A program made the translations under genes and the position numbers. The notes under the pieces are model-generated. The model was not told the origin of the DNA. It saw only the letters and a program-made list of their open reading frames with translations, and did not search any database. A stretch of 64,000 nucleotides of DNA from an uncultured Selenomonas sp. (lineage in GTDB: Bacteria; Bacillota; Negativicutes; Selenomonadales; Selenomonadaceae). Where the stretch lies: positions 1 to 64,000 of the forward strand of contig CAJPOT010000011.1 in NCBI GenBank assembly GCA_905372355.1, given 5' to 3'. Every line of letters begins with the position of its first letter. Position 1 is the stretch's first letter. Shown here one piece after another: positions 16,240 through 23,885 of the stretch.

Positions 16240-17718
16240 ATGCTACTGCACGAAATCTTGCAAAACGGGCGCGGCGAAGACATCGCCGTCATCGACCGCG
16301 GTCGCCGCATCACTTACGACGAACTGCGCGAAGCCCTGAGAGCCTCGCGTGACCGCTTCTACGCCGCCGGAATCCGTGCGCACGACCACGTCGCGCTCTT
16401 TTCCCATAACCGCGTCGAACTCCTCATCGCCTACCTCGCTGTGAACTCGCTCGGCGCTGTCGCCGTCCCGCTCAACTACCAGCTCAGCGTGCGCGAAGTC
16501 GCCTACATCATCAAGGACGCGGGCGTGCGTCACCTCGTGACGGAAAAGGAGCTTCCCCTCGAATCCCACCTCGGACAGCAGGGATACGGCGGTGAGCTTC
16601 ATCAGCTGCCCCTCCTCGACGTCATGAAGCCCGCAAGCGCCATGCCCGCGCCGAAGCTTTCGAACATCTTCTCAGAGGAAAATCCCTGCGTCATCATCTA
16701 CACCTCGGGCACGACAGGCGCCCCCAAGGGCGCCGTACTCAGTCATCGAAACCAGTGCACGAACGCGCATCAGGTCATGGAGCATCACGCCATCACGCCG
16801 AACGACAAGGTTCTCTGCGTGCTGCCGATGTACCACTGCTTCGCCTGGACGTGCTCCGTCCTTGCGACGCTCACAGCCGGCGGCACGATCGTCATCGTCA
16901 ACGGCTTCATGCCCAAGGAGACGATCCGCGCCATCCGCGACGAGAAGGTCACTATCATGTACGCCGTGCCTTCCGTCTGCGCCATCCTCACGCGTCAGGC
17001 AGATGCGGAAGACCTCAAGAGCCTTCGCCTGACGGGCATCGGCGGCACGGCGCTGCCGCAGGAAATCGCTGCGGCCTACCGCGAAAAGTTCGGCCTCACG
17101 ATCTACGAGGTCTATGGACTCTCCGAGGCCTCTCCCGTCGTCACGATGGACTCGCCGCGTCACTACCGCCCCGGCTCTATCGGCGTGCCCATGAAGGGGC
17201 TTGAGGTCATCATCGCCAACACCGACGGCACGGAACTCGCACGAGGCATGGCGGGCGAGCTGCTCGTCAAAGGGCCAACCGTCATGAAGGGCTACTGGCA
17301 TCAGGACGAGGCGACGGCTCGTGCACTCAAGGACGGCTGGCTGCATACGGGCGACATCGCGCGCATGGACGAGGACGGCTTCGTCTACATCGTCGACCGC
17401 ATCAAGGACATGATCATCAGCATGGGCGAGAACGTCTACCCGCGCGAGATTGAAGAGCTCGTCTACTCCTTCCCCGGCATCGAGGACGCCGCCGTCATCG
17501 CCATTCCCGATCCTCTGCGCGGGCAGGCGGGCGCCTGCTACTACACGGTCAAGAAGAACGAAGAGGTCGACATGCGCACCTTGAAGAAGTTCTTGCAGAA
17601 GAATCTCGCCGTCTACAAGGTGCCGCGCGAGTTCTGCCAAATTCCCGAAATGCCGCGCACCTCGACCGGAAAGATTGCCAAGCGCGAGATCGCACGCCTC
17701 TATCGCGAGGATAAGTGA
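16240..17718 (+). CDS. Long-chain acyl-CoA ligase (AMP-binding)
   Basis: 492 residues. The adenylate-forming motifs are intact: YTSGTTGAPKGAVLSH (P-loop), MYHCFAWT, YEVYGLSEASP, GWLHTGDIARMDEDGFVYIVDR (hinge) and the catalytic Lys in STGKIAKREI. It is likely to activate medium/long-chain fatty acids with ATP and CoA. ATG 16240 is preferred over ATG 16231 because AAAGGA lies 8 nt before it. It is monocistronic with its own promoter and terminator. Substrate chain length is not deducible. Confidence 0.92.
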   Translation: MLLHEILQNGRGEDIAVIDRGRRITYDELREALRASRDRFYAAGIRAHDHVALFSHNRVELLIAYLAVNSLGAVAVPLNYQLSVREVAYIIKDAGVRHLVTEKELPLESHLGQQGYGGELHQLPLLDVMKPASAMPAPKLSNIFSEENPCVIIYTSGTTGAPKGAVLSHRNQCTNAHQVMEHHAITPNDKVLCVLPMYHCFAWTCSVLATLTAGGTIVIVNGFMPKETIRAIRDEKVTIMYAVPSVCAILTRQADAEDLKSLRLTGIGGTALPQEIAAAYREKFGLTIYEVYGLSEASPVVTMDSPRHYRPGSIGVPMKGLEVIIANTDGTELARGMAGELLVKGPTVMKGYWHQDEATARALKDGWLHTGDIARMDEDGFVYIVDRIKDMIISMGENVYPREIEELVYSFPGIEDAAVIAIPDPLRGQAGACYYTVKKNEEVDMRTLKKFLQKNLAVYKVPREFCQIPEMPRTSTGKIAKREIARLYREDK

Positions 17719-17760
17719 GGCCCACACAAAAAGAAAATGCCGCGCAGGGCGGCAAGCGAG

Positions 17761-17795
17761 GAAGGGGCGGGGCTTTCCCGTCCCTTCTTTCTATT
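17761..17795 (+). terminator. Intrinsic terminator of the acyl-CoA ligase gene
   Basis: The imperfect stem GAAGGG.CGGG / CCCG.CCCTTC with loop GCTTT is followed by TTTCTATTT, 43 bp after the stop. Confidence 0.8.
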
Positions 17796-17811
17796 TACGG
17801 TTCTGCACAAA

Positions 17812-18102
17812 CAAAAAAAGGCGCCGCAGGGCGCGGCGCAAATGAAGAGATGAGGTCTTGGATGGGACGTCCTCCCCACGGGTACCAAGAGCGGCTTGAT
17901 CCGCGCCGTGTGCATCGTGCTTCTCCTGTAAGGGAGACGCGGGCTACTGAAAGCCATCGATTTGTACGAATGTACTGCACGCTGTGCGAGGTCAGTTCCA
18001 ATCCTCGGCTCCACCCGATTGTTGTCCCCTATGGCGGAGGACATCCCTTGGGCTTCCGTCGTATCCCGCTTTTCCGGAAGTCCGACGGAGCTTCTGTTCT
18101 TG
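17812..18102 (-). ncRNA. Candidate structured non-coding RNA, ~290 nt, family not recognised
   Basis: A strong promoter and a strong terminator on the minus strand bracket 291 nt with no credible reading frame. The predicted RNA is rich in short hairpins (CCGTCG..CGACGG, CAATC..GATTG, TCTCC..GGAGA, GTAC..GTAC). It also has a long-range 12-bp helix between GGGATGTCCTCC (18036-18047) and GGAGGACGTCCC (17864-17875). The 3' arm can alternatively fold inside a TCTTGG..CCAAGA hairpin. I looked for the signature sequences of tmRNA, RNase P RNA, SRP RNA, 6S RNA, T-box and common riboswitches and did not find them. No gene follows on this strand, so it is not a leader. Confidence 0.7.
17813..17839 (-). 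terminator. Intrinsic terminator of the candidate ncRNA
   Basis: On the minus strand a 7-bp perfect GC stem (GCGCCGC / GCGGCGC, 5-nt loop) is followed by C and seven T residues. Confidence 0.9.
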
Positions 18103-18108
18103 TTTTTA

Positions 18109-18137
18109 ATTATACTCTAGGACAATGGTTTAGTCAA
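18109..18137 (-). promoter_or_regulatory. Near-consensus promoter of the candidate ncRNA
   Basis: -35 TTGACT (18132-18137), 17-bp spacer, -10 TATAAT (18109-18114). The predicted start is about 18102. It is among the strongest promoters in the window, as expected for a stable RNA. Confidence 0.85.
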
Positions 18138-18245
18138 GGGATAAAGCCAACGATTTCTAATTTTTTTCAATCCGACGACCCTCGAACTGGAAAACCCTGT
18201 TCCCTCTGTATTTTAATGGAATATCTGCTAGAAAGAAGTGTACTT

Positions 18246-19427
18246 ATGAAAACGACAAAACGCCGTCGCATAAGCCTGACTATTTTTCTAGGCATAATGT
18301 CGGCTATGGCGCCGCTGGCGACCGACATGTACCTGCCTGCTCTGCCCGAGCTTTCAGCAGAATTTTCCGCCTCAACCTCGGCGACGCAGCTGACTTTGAC
18401 GATGACGCTGCTCGGCATGGCCATCGGGCAGATCTTCCTCGGGCCTTTGAGCGATATGTACGGGCGCAAACGGCCGCTCTTTGCGGGCATGGTCGCCTTC
18501 GCTCTCGTCTCGGCGGGCTGCTTCTACGCAAGCTCCATCGAACCTTTTCTCGCACTGCGCTTTCTGCAGGGATTTGCGGGCGCGAGCGGCATCGTCATCG
18601 CGCGTGCCATCGCGCGTGACGTAGCCGAGGGTGTCGAGCTCACGCGCTTCTTGTCCATCCTCATGCTCGTGAACGGACTCGCGCCGATCCTCGCTCCCGT
18701 CGCCGGCGGACAGCTCCTCGTCTTCTCCTCGTGGCGCATCGTCTTCGCCGTGCTCGCCGCTATCGGCGTCCTCCTCGCCGTCTGGACGCTCAAGACGCGT
18801 GAGACGCTGGCCGAAGGGAAGCGCCAAAAGAGCATGACGGCGAGTTTCCATGCCTTTCCCACTCTCCTTCGCGACCGCTACTTTCTTGGGCACTGCCTCG
18901 TGCAGTGCTTCGTCTTCGGCGCGTTCTTCTCCTACATCGCCGGCTCTTCCTTCGTCTTTCAGAACATCTACGGCGTCTCGGCGCAAGGCTACAGCCTGAT
19001 CTTCGGCGGCATCGGCACGGGACTCTTCCTCGCAGGGCTTCTGCCCGCACGCCTCGCCGGACGCATCAAGGACATCTCCATGCTCAAGGCCTCACTCCTC
19101 GTGCCTCTCGTCTCCAGTGCGCTCCTCCTTGCCTCCCTCCTTGCGGGATTCGTCCCGCTCGCGCTCACCATCGTCCTGCTCTTCATCACCGTCGTGCCGC
19201 TCTCCGTCATGGGAACGGCGAGCTTCTCGCTCGCGCTCTCACGCCAGGGCAGGAACGCGGGTGCAGCGTCGGCTCTCATCGGCTTCTTCTCCATGGTGCT
19301 CGGCGGCGTCATGATGCCCCTCGTCGGCATCGCAGGAGACCATACGGCGATTCCCATGGCAGTTCTCATGCTCACTGGCTACGCGCTCGGCGCAATCGTC
19401 TTCTACAGCAATGTCAAAAACGGCTGA
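18246..19427 (+). CDS. Bcr/CflA-subfamily MFS drug exporter
   Basis: 393 residues and about 12 membrane helices. The N-terminal helix carries PLATDMYLPALPEL, the Bcr/CflA signature. The MFS motif A variant GPLSDMYGRKRPL lies in loop 2-3 and RFLQGFAGASGIVIARA in helix 4. A H+-driven export role for drugs or metabolites is expected. The start ATG 18246 has only a weak GAAAGAAG site. The 140 bp upstream lie behind the divergent ncRNA promoter and hold no promoter I would trust. Confidence 0.92.
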   Translation: MKTTKRRRISLTIFLGIMSAMAPLATDMYLPALPELSAEFSASTSATQLTLTMTLLGMAIGQIFLGPLSDMYGRKRPLFAGMVAFALVSAGCFYASSIEPFLALRFLQGFAGASGIVIARAIARDVAEGVELTRFLSILMLVNGLAPILAPVAGGQLLVFSSWRIVFAVLAAIGVLLAVWTLKTRETLAEGKRQKSMTASFHAFPTLLRDRYFLGHCLVQCFVFGAFFSYIAGSSFVFQNIYGVSAQGYSLIFGGIGTGLFLAGLLPARLAGRIKDISMLKASLLVPLVSSALLLASLLAGFVPLALTIVLLFITVVPLSVMGTASFSLALSRQGRNAGAASALIGFFSMVLGGVMMPLVGIAGDHTAIPMAVLMLTGYALGAIVFYSNVKNG

Positions 19428-19446
19428 AGGCGCCTTCGTGCTTCCT

Positions 19447-20757
19447 TCAAATTTCCGCTGGGTGTACATCTTCGTCGTCGAGCGTTCCTTCGAGATCGTG
19501 ATCCGTCATGGCGCAGACGGCGGCATCGGACCAGACGTTCTCCGCCGTCTCGATCATGTCGATGATCGTGTAGATGGGGAGAATCACGCCCATAAGCCCC
19601 AAGGGCGCACCGAGCGAGGACATCAAGGAGAGCGTCAGGAAGTAGCAGCCCATGGGCACGCCCGCATTACCGACGGCGGCGAGGACGGCGACGAAGAGCC
19701 ACGTGACCATCGTGCCGAGCGTAATCTCAAAGCCCGCATTCTGCATGACGAAGAGCGAGGTCACGAGGATGAAGGCCGCGCAGCCGTTCATGTTGATCGT
19801 CGTGCAGATCGGCAGGACGAAGCGCGAGACAGTCGGATTCACCTTGAGATTCTTTTCCGCCGAAGCCAACGTCACGGGCAAAGTGCCCGCCGAGCTCTTC
19901 GTGAAGAGCGCCACAGCGACGGCCGGCGCCATCTTGCGGAAGACATGGAGCGGATTGAGGCCGCGCACGAGGAGGAAGAGCGGCAGGATGATGAAAAACT
20001 GGATGAGATTGCCGCCGAGGACGACAGCCGTGTACTTGCCGAGCGCACCGACGATGACACCAGCTTCGATCTGTGCCGATAGCTGCGCGGCAAATGCGAG
20101 GATGCCGACGGGCAGAACGTAGAGCAGTGCACGGATCAGTGTGAAGAGAAGCTCCTGTGCGCCATGGAGCGCCTTCAACAGCACGGCACGATTTTCCGTC
20201 TTTGGCATGAAGGCGAGCGCCAGCCCGACAGATGCCGCAATCAACATGACCGAGAGCACGTTGCCCGAGAGGAACGGCTGCAGCAAATTGTTCGGAATGA
20301 CCGAAAGGATGTGGTCATAGTAGGAAAGCGTCCCAAGCTTCTGCGGCACATCGGCCGTACCTGCTCCGATGATCTCAGCGGGCAAGTTGCCCGGCGCTAT
20401 CCACACATAGAGTGCAAGTCCGACAGTCGCCGCCGAAATGGTCGTCAACAGTGTATAAGTGACAGCATGGGCAAAGATGCGTCCCGTATCCTTCTTCGCG
20501 CCAAGCGCCGCAAGCGTCGTGATGACAGCGAGAGCGATGGTCGGCACGGCGATGAACTGAAAGAGGCGCGTGAACACCGTCGCAACGAAATCAAACAGTT
20601 CGTTCAAAGGCCCGACGTTCAGCCAGCCAAGCCCGGCGCCGACAATGAGCGCGAGAAACCACAGGATGAACTGCTTGCCCTGTCCGTTTTGGCGGCTCTT
20701 TGCGATCGCCGCCTGCGCCGTCTCCTCGACGGCCGCATGATTCTTTTCTTCCGACAT
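19447..20757 (-). CDS. Dicarboxylate/amino acid:cation symporter (DAACS, GltP/SstT-like)
   Basis: 436 residues with the DAACS hallmarks: SSAGTLPVTLASAE (serine-rich re-entrant hairpin HP1), INMNGCAAFILVTSLFV (the NMDG cation site, here NMNG) and GNAGVPMGCYFLTLSLMSSLGAPLG (HP2). It is expected to couple uptake of an acidic or neutral amino acid or dicarboxylate to Na+/H+. The start ATG 20757 follows GAAGGGG; a longer frame extends into the leader. It is monocistronic, with a full-consensus promoter about 100 bp upstream. The acidic C-terminal tail is unusual but short. Confidence 0.92.
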   Translation of the reverse strand: MSEEKNHAAVEETAQAAIAKSRQNGQGKQFILWFLALIVGAGLGWLNVGPLNELFDFVATVFTRLFQFIAVPTIALAVITTLAALGAKKDTGRIFAHAVTYTLLTTISAATVGLALYVWIAPGNLPAEIIGAGTADVPQKLGTLSYYDHILSVIPNNLLQPFLSGNVLSVMLIAASVGLALAFMPKTENRAVLLKALHGAQELLFTLIRALLYVLPVGILAFAAQLSAQIEAGVIVGALGKYTAVVLGGNLIQFFIILPLFLLVRGLNPLHVFRKMAPAVAVALFTKSSAGTLPVTLASAEKNLKVNPTVSRFVLPICTTINMNGCAAFILVTSLFVMQNAGFEITLGTMVTWLFVAVLAAVGNAGVPMGCYFLTLSLMSSLGAPLGLMGVILPIYTIIDMIETAENVWSDAAVCAMTDHDLEGTLDDEDVHPAEI

Positions 20758-20867
20758 GATACCCCTTCTTTCTGCATGGCAGGAAGCCTCCCGCCACGTC
20801 GACGAACCAATCACCGCTTCCTCAGAAGCAAGCGGTTGATAATTCATATAAAATCAGTATGGTTTAT

Positions 20868-20896
20868 ATTATACGAATCTCCGCCTGCACTGTCAA
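20868..20896 (-). promoter_or_regulatory. Full-consensus sigma-A promoter of the symporter gene
   Basis: Minus strand: TTGACA (20891-20896), 17-bp spacer, TATAAT (20868-20873). The leader to the ATG is about 100 nt and holds no riboswitch I can recognise. Confidence 0.9.
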
Positions 20897-20936
20897 GGGG
20901 CACGACAAGAAATCTTACAAAATCCTCGAAAGCGCA

Positions 20937-20993
20937 GAAAAGACGGGCTATCATACGAAGCTTTTTCCGCTCCGTATGACAGCCCGTCTTTTC
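20937..20993. terminator. Bidirectional terminator after the nitroreductase gene
   Basis: AAAAGACGGGCT..TCATACG pairs with CGTATGA..AGCCCGTCTTTT around a 15-nt loop, A-rich on one side and T-rich on the other. The rest of the 304-bp gap 20758-21061 holds only the symporter promoter. Confidence 0.9.
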
Positions 20994-21061
20994 AAATGTA
21001 TATTCTCGTACACTGCGTCTCATACCCCGTCCATACACACAGTGACAAGCCCCTCCGCCCC

Positions 21062-21565
21062 TCACCTCACATAATGCACTCGCTCCGCTTCAAACCTGTC
21101 TGCGTGCAGCTTTCTCTCGTTCGGATAGCCGAGGGCGAATAGGGAGAACGCCTTGAGGTTCGCGGGCATTTCGAGGATTTCTTCCACCTTTTTCATGTTC
21201 TCCTCGTAGGGAGCAATGCCGAACCAGACGCCGCCGAGGCCGAGATACGTCGCTTCGAGCCAGATGTTCTGCTGCGCCGCCGCCATGTCGATGTGCGAGA
21301 AGCGAGGCACGGTCAAGCCTTCCGTACGGTAGGCGAGCGCTAAGAGGAGCGGCGCTCCTGCCGCGCAGCCCGTATAGGGCGTGACCTTGGCGAGCGCGGC
21401 GATCTTTTCGCGGTTCTCGACGACGAAGAACTCCCACGGCCGCTGATTGCAGGCGGACGGCGCCTGCATCCCGGCACGCAGGATGCGCTCGACCTTCTCC
21501 GGCTCGACCGGCCTCTCCTGATACTTCCTTATGCTGCGGCGCTGAAACACGACATCATTCTCCAT
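21062..21565 (-). CDS. Nitroreductase family protein
   Basis: 167 residues, the short FMN nitroreductase form. RRSIRKYQERPVEPEKVERIL at the start and MQAPSACNQRPWEFFVV (FMN phosphate site) are diagnostic, as is LGGVWFGIAPYEE in the middle. It reduces nitro compounds or quinones with NAD(P)H. Its ATG overlaps (GGAGAATGATG) the end of a duplicated gene tail encoding ..EKRLEGVLFDGE, so it was originally translationally coupled to the DUF6339-like gene before the MNT-HepT module came in between. Confidence 0.92.
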   Translation of the reverse strand: MENDVVFQRRSIRKYQERPVEPEKVERILRAGMQAPSACNQRPWEFFVVENREKIAALAKVTPYTGCAAGAPLLLALAYRTEGLTVPRFSHIDMAAAQQNIWLEATYLGLGGVWFGIAPYEENMKKVEEILEMPANLKAFSLFALGYPNERKLHADRFEAERVHYVR

Positions 21566-21566
21566 C

Positions 21567-21630
21567 GAAAAGCACTCCTTCCAACCGTTTCTCGATCTCC
21601 TCCTGCGCGAGCATGTCGACGAGCGTCAGC
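21567..21630. repeat. Direct repeat, copy 1 (64 bp) flanking the MNT-HepT module
   Basis: 63 of 64 bp are identical to 22303-22366. On the minus strand it encodes the C-terminus (LTLVDMLAQEEIEKRLEG) of the DUF6339-like protein. HepT uses the TGA at its upstream edge as stop codon. Confidence 0.95.
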
Positions 21631-21979
21631 ACACCTGCCCGCTCTCGCCAAACCGCTTCTTCATACCGTTCAATTCGCATCTCAACGCTGGCATGTCGTC
21701 AGAGACAATCTCCCAGATAAGCCGCAGATTCACGCCTTCGTAGTCATGAACGATGCGATTCCGCAAGCCATAGATCTGAGCCCATGCCACCTGCGGATTG
21801 TCCTTCTTGAAATCCTCACCCAGCTTCTTGGTCAATTCCCCGATTTGGCCGAGATTGAACACGCACGCCTCGACGAGCATATCATTGGCACGAAAATCCT
21901 CATAGGAGACGCCCTTACAATATTCGCACACCTTGTCAGCATAGCGAATCATCTTATCAAGAATGATCTTATCGCGCAT
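21626..21979 (-). CDS. HepT-like toxin (DUF86 family ribonuclease)
   Basis: 117 residues, all-helical, with LVEACVFNLGQIGELTKKL and the conserved RNRIVHDY (R-x4-6-H type) RNase motif near residue 80. The cognate nucleotidyltransferase antitoxin MNT overlaps it upstream by 11 nt. The C-terminus (KKRFGESGQVC) ends at a stop codon contributed by the flanking direct repeat, so a few native residues may have been lost at insertion. The pair forms an MNT-HepT type VII toxin-antitoxin module in which MNT AMPylates HepT. Confidence 0.9.
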   Translation of the reverse strand: MRDKIILDKMIRYADKVCEYCKGVSYEDFRANDMLVEACVFNLGQIGELTKKLGEDFKKDNPQVAWAQIYGLRNRIVHDYEGVNLRLIWEIVSDDMPALRCELNGMKKRFGESGQVC

Positions 21980-22274
21980 AAATCTCGATCCCCGTCTGCT
22001 TAATTTCCTCGGCAATCCGAGACTTCGGCTCGATATGAGCGACATCGAACACATCCATATCCTTATCATCCAAAGCTTCGCGCAACTCCTCCACGAAGCC
22101 CATGAATTTCAGTCCGCGCAAATCGCTGTCCACCAATAAATCCACATCGCTTTTTTGCGTTGCCGTCCCCTTGCCGTAAGAACCAAAAAGAATCGCCTGA
22201 CGAATCCGATGGCTAGTAAAAATTGGCTGCAATCGCCGTTTTATTTCGTCGAACGTAAAAATCCCCTCCGGCAT
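21969..22274 (-). CDS. MNT-type nucleotidyltransferase antitoxin
   Basis: 101 residues of the minimal nucleotidyltransferase fold. FGSYGKGTATQKSDVDLLVD contains the GSxxxG...SDxD signature with both catalytic Asp residues. A third acidic position occurs in KDMDVFDVAHIEP. In characterised pairs it inactivates HepT by adding AMP to a Tyr near the RNase motif, and HepT here has RNRIVHDY. It lies just inside direct repeat copy 2 and is the promoter-proximal gene of the module. The translation start is ATG 22274 (CCCTCCGGC upstream is weak). Confidence 0.9.
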   Translation of the reverse strand: MPEGIFTFDEIKRRLQPIFTSHRIRQAILFGSYGKGTATQKSDVDLLVDSDLRGLKFMGFVEELREALDDKDMDVFDVAHIEPKSRIAEEIKQTGIEIYAR

Positions 22275-22275
22275 A

Positions 22276-23028
22276 TCAATCCCTCCGATTCTCGTATCGC
22301 GGGAAAAGCGCTCCTTCCAACCGTTTCTCGATCTCCTCCTGCGCGAGCATGTCGACGAGCGTCAGCGAGGAAATCTCGTTGAGGCTGCCGAGGAGCGCCT
22401 GCAGATGCTCGCGCTTGACCTTCCTCCCACTGCGCTCGAAGCGCTCCAAGAGCGCGAGCACGGCGAAGCGCGTCTCCCTGCGGCTCATGAGGCTGCTTGA
22501 AGCGAGGAGCACGAGCTGCGAGGCGAACGCTTCTTGCGCGAGCACGGGCAGAAGCTCGAACGGATCGCGGCGGCGCTCATCGAAGACCATGTGCCCCGCC
22601 CACCACAGGCGGGCGATCGGATTCACGAAGAGCGAGCGACGTCGCCCCTGCGCGAAGAAGAAATCGCTTCGAAGCACGGCGGCCTTTCCCTCGCCGAAAT
22701 CCTTTTCCTTGCGGTAATGGATGTAGCGCCAGAAGAGCGTGTGCGAAAGCCCCGCCCAGAAGCGCTCATCCGCCGCCGTATAGGGCGCGAGCGTGCGCCA
22801 TGCGCCGTAAATGCGCCGCACGTTCTCCACGTCCGTCGAGGCAAAGTCGCCCTCTGTCAGAAGCTCGACGGGCGAAAGTGCGGCAAGCTCCGTCTTTTCG
22901 AGATAGCCGTGCGCCGAAAGATGCGCGAGCATCGCCGCATTGTCCGCGCTCTGATACATCGCGGCATATTCTTCGACATGCGTCTTCATATCGTCGATGC
23001 CCGCCTGCGTCATGAAGCTCAGTTCCAT
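22276..23028 (-). CDS. DUF6339-like protein, third gene of GHKL cassette
   Basis: 250 residues. The segment DERFWAGLSHTLFWRYI followed by RSDFFFAQGRRRSLFVNPIARLWWAGHMVFDE matches the pattern I recall for DUF6339, a family of unknown function; this is not verified. No catalytic motif or membrane helix is seen. The start ATG has GAGGAGG at 7 nt and overlaps the preceding gene by 10 nt. Its last codons are duplicated 736 bp downstream, showing that the MNT-HepT module was inserted at its 3' end; after insertion its tail reads ..LFPRYENRRD instead of ..LFDGE. Confidence 0.75.
   Translation of the reverse strand: MELSFMTQAGIDDMKTHVEEYAAMYQSADNAAMLAHLSAHGYLEKTELAALSPVELLTEGDFASTDVENVRRIYGAWRTLAPYTAADERFWAGLSHTLFWRYIHYRKEKDFGEGKAAVLRSDFFFAQGRRRSLFVNPIARLWWAGHMVFDERRRDPFELLPVLAQEAFASQLVLLASSSLMSRRETRFAVLALLERFERSGRKVKREHLQALLGSLNEISSLTLVDMLAQEEIEKRLEGALFPRYENRRD
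22303..22366. repeat. Direct repeat, copy 2 (64 bp), inside the DUF6339-like gene
   Basis: The partner of 21567-21630, with one mismatch. The 736-bp period (21631-22366) contains exactly the MNT-HepT module plus one repeat copy. Confidence 0.95.
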
Positions 23029-23885
23029 GCGCCCACCTCCTCGCGCTGCGCCAGATCCTCCAACTCCTGCACGGCGCGGTTCAGCGGATCGCGCAGGAGG
23101 CGCTGGGCGACGGCGAGAGGCTCTGCGTCCTTCGCCGCGACATCAAGCTTCTCTTCTTCCAAGAGGTGCACGAGCACCCTCTGCCAGCGCGTCCTCGGCT
23201 CTTCCCCCGCACGCAGGCCGCTCTGCAGCTTTTCGAGCGCCGCAGTGAGAGCCGGCTGGACGACGCACGAGAGGAACGTCGCGCTGTAGACTCCCTTCGC
23301 GTAGCGGCGATAAGCGTCGTACATGCCTTGCGGCAGGCGGGTGACGATGTAATCCGAGCCGCAGTCGACGCGAAGCGCCGCCTCGCCCGCCTCGCGTCCC
23401 AAAGGCTCGACGCGCACGATGGAAGGAAGCGTCTCGCGTTCGTCATGCGCCTGCAGCAGGAATTCCGTCGTCTGATCGACGGCGAGGATATGTCCGCGTG
23501 CGAAGGAAAAGACCTGCCCTTCGTAGGCTTCATGAAAATCATCGCTCGCGTATCCCTCGATCGCCGCCTTCGCGACGACGAACGGCGTGACCTGCAGAGA
23601 GACGCGCACCTCGTCCGCCGCCAGCGTCAAATGAAACGGCGCATCGTTGAACTCGAAGAGGCGGCGATACGACGTGACGGGCGACTCGACGTGCAGCGCA
23701 TAGCCAGCAAGCCCTGCACGCACGAGGTTCCTGAGCGAAGTACAGCGAAGCACGGCGCGAAACTCAAGGCGCAGTTCTCCTCCCGACGCCTTCAGCTCGG
23801 CGATACCGTCGAACGACGACTTGCGGTAGCTGTCATTCGTCTTCGCCAGCAGCGGATACGGCGCCAGATGCCCCCGGATCTTCAA
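23019..23885 (-). CDS. Unknown protein, second gene of GHKL cassette
   Basis: 288 residues, soluble, no recognised domain. Predicted beta-rich N-terminal half (GELRLEFRAVLRCTSL, DEVRVSLQVTPFVVAKAAI) and a helical C-terminus (RWQRVLVHLLEEEKLDVAAK ... LNRAVQELEDLAQREE). The start is TTG at 23885, supported by GGAGG 9 nt upstream; it overlaps the ATPase gene end by 53 nt and the next gene by 10 nt, so the three are translated as a unit. Function unknown; the context suggests a structural or target-recognition subunit of a defence-like complex. Confidence 0.8.
   Translation of the reverse strand: MKIRGHLAPYPLLAKTNDSYRKSSFDGIAELKASGGELRLEFRAVLRCTSLRNLVRAGLAGYALHVESPVTSYRRLFEFNDAPFHLTLAADEVRVSLQVTPFVVAKAAIEGYASDDFHEAYEGQVFSFARGHILAVDQTTEFLLQAHDERETLPSIVRVEPLGREAGEAALRVDCGSDYIVTRLPQGMYDAYRRYAKGVYSATFLSCVVQPALTAALEKLQSGLRAGEEPRTRWQRVLVHLLEEEKLDVAAKDAEPLAVAQRLLRDPLNRAVQELEDLAQREEVGAWN

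Noticed and set aside
17855..17890. T-box-like TTGGTACCCGTGGGG..GTCCC segment
   Set aside because: No tRNA-synthetase or amino-acid gene follows on that strand, and the rest of the T-box consensus is absent.
17850..18050. tRNA/tmRNA-like segment (GAGGTCAGTTCCAATCCTC) on the plus strand
   Set aside because: The loop length is wrong for a T-arm, there is no acceptor stem partner and no CCA end, and promoter and terminator lie on the opposite strand.
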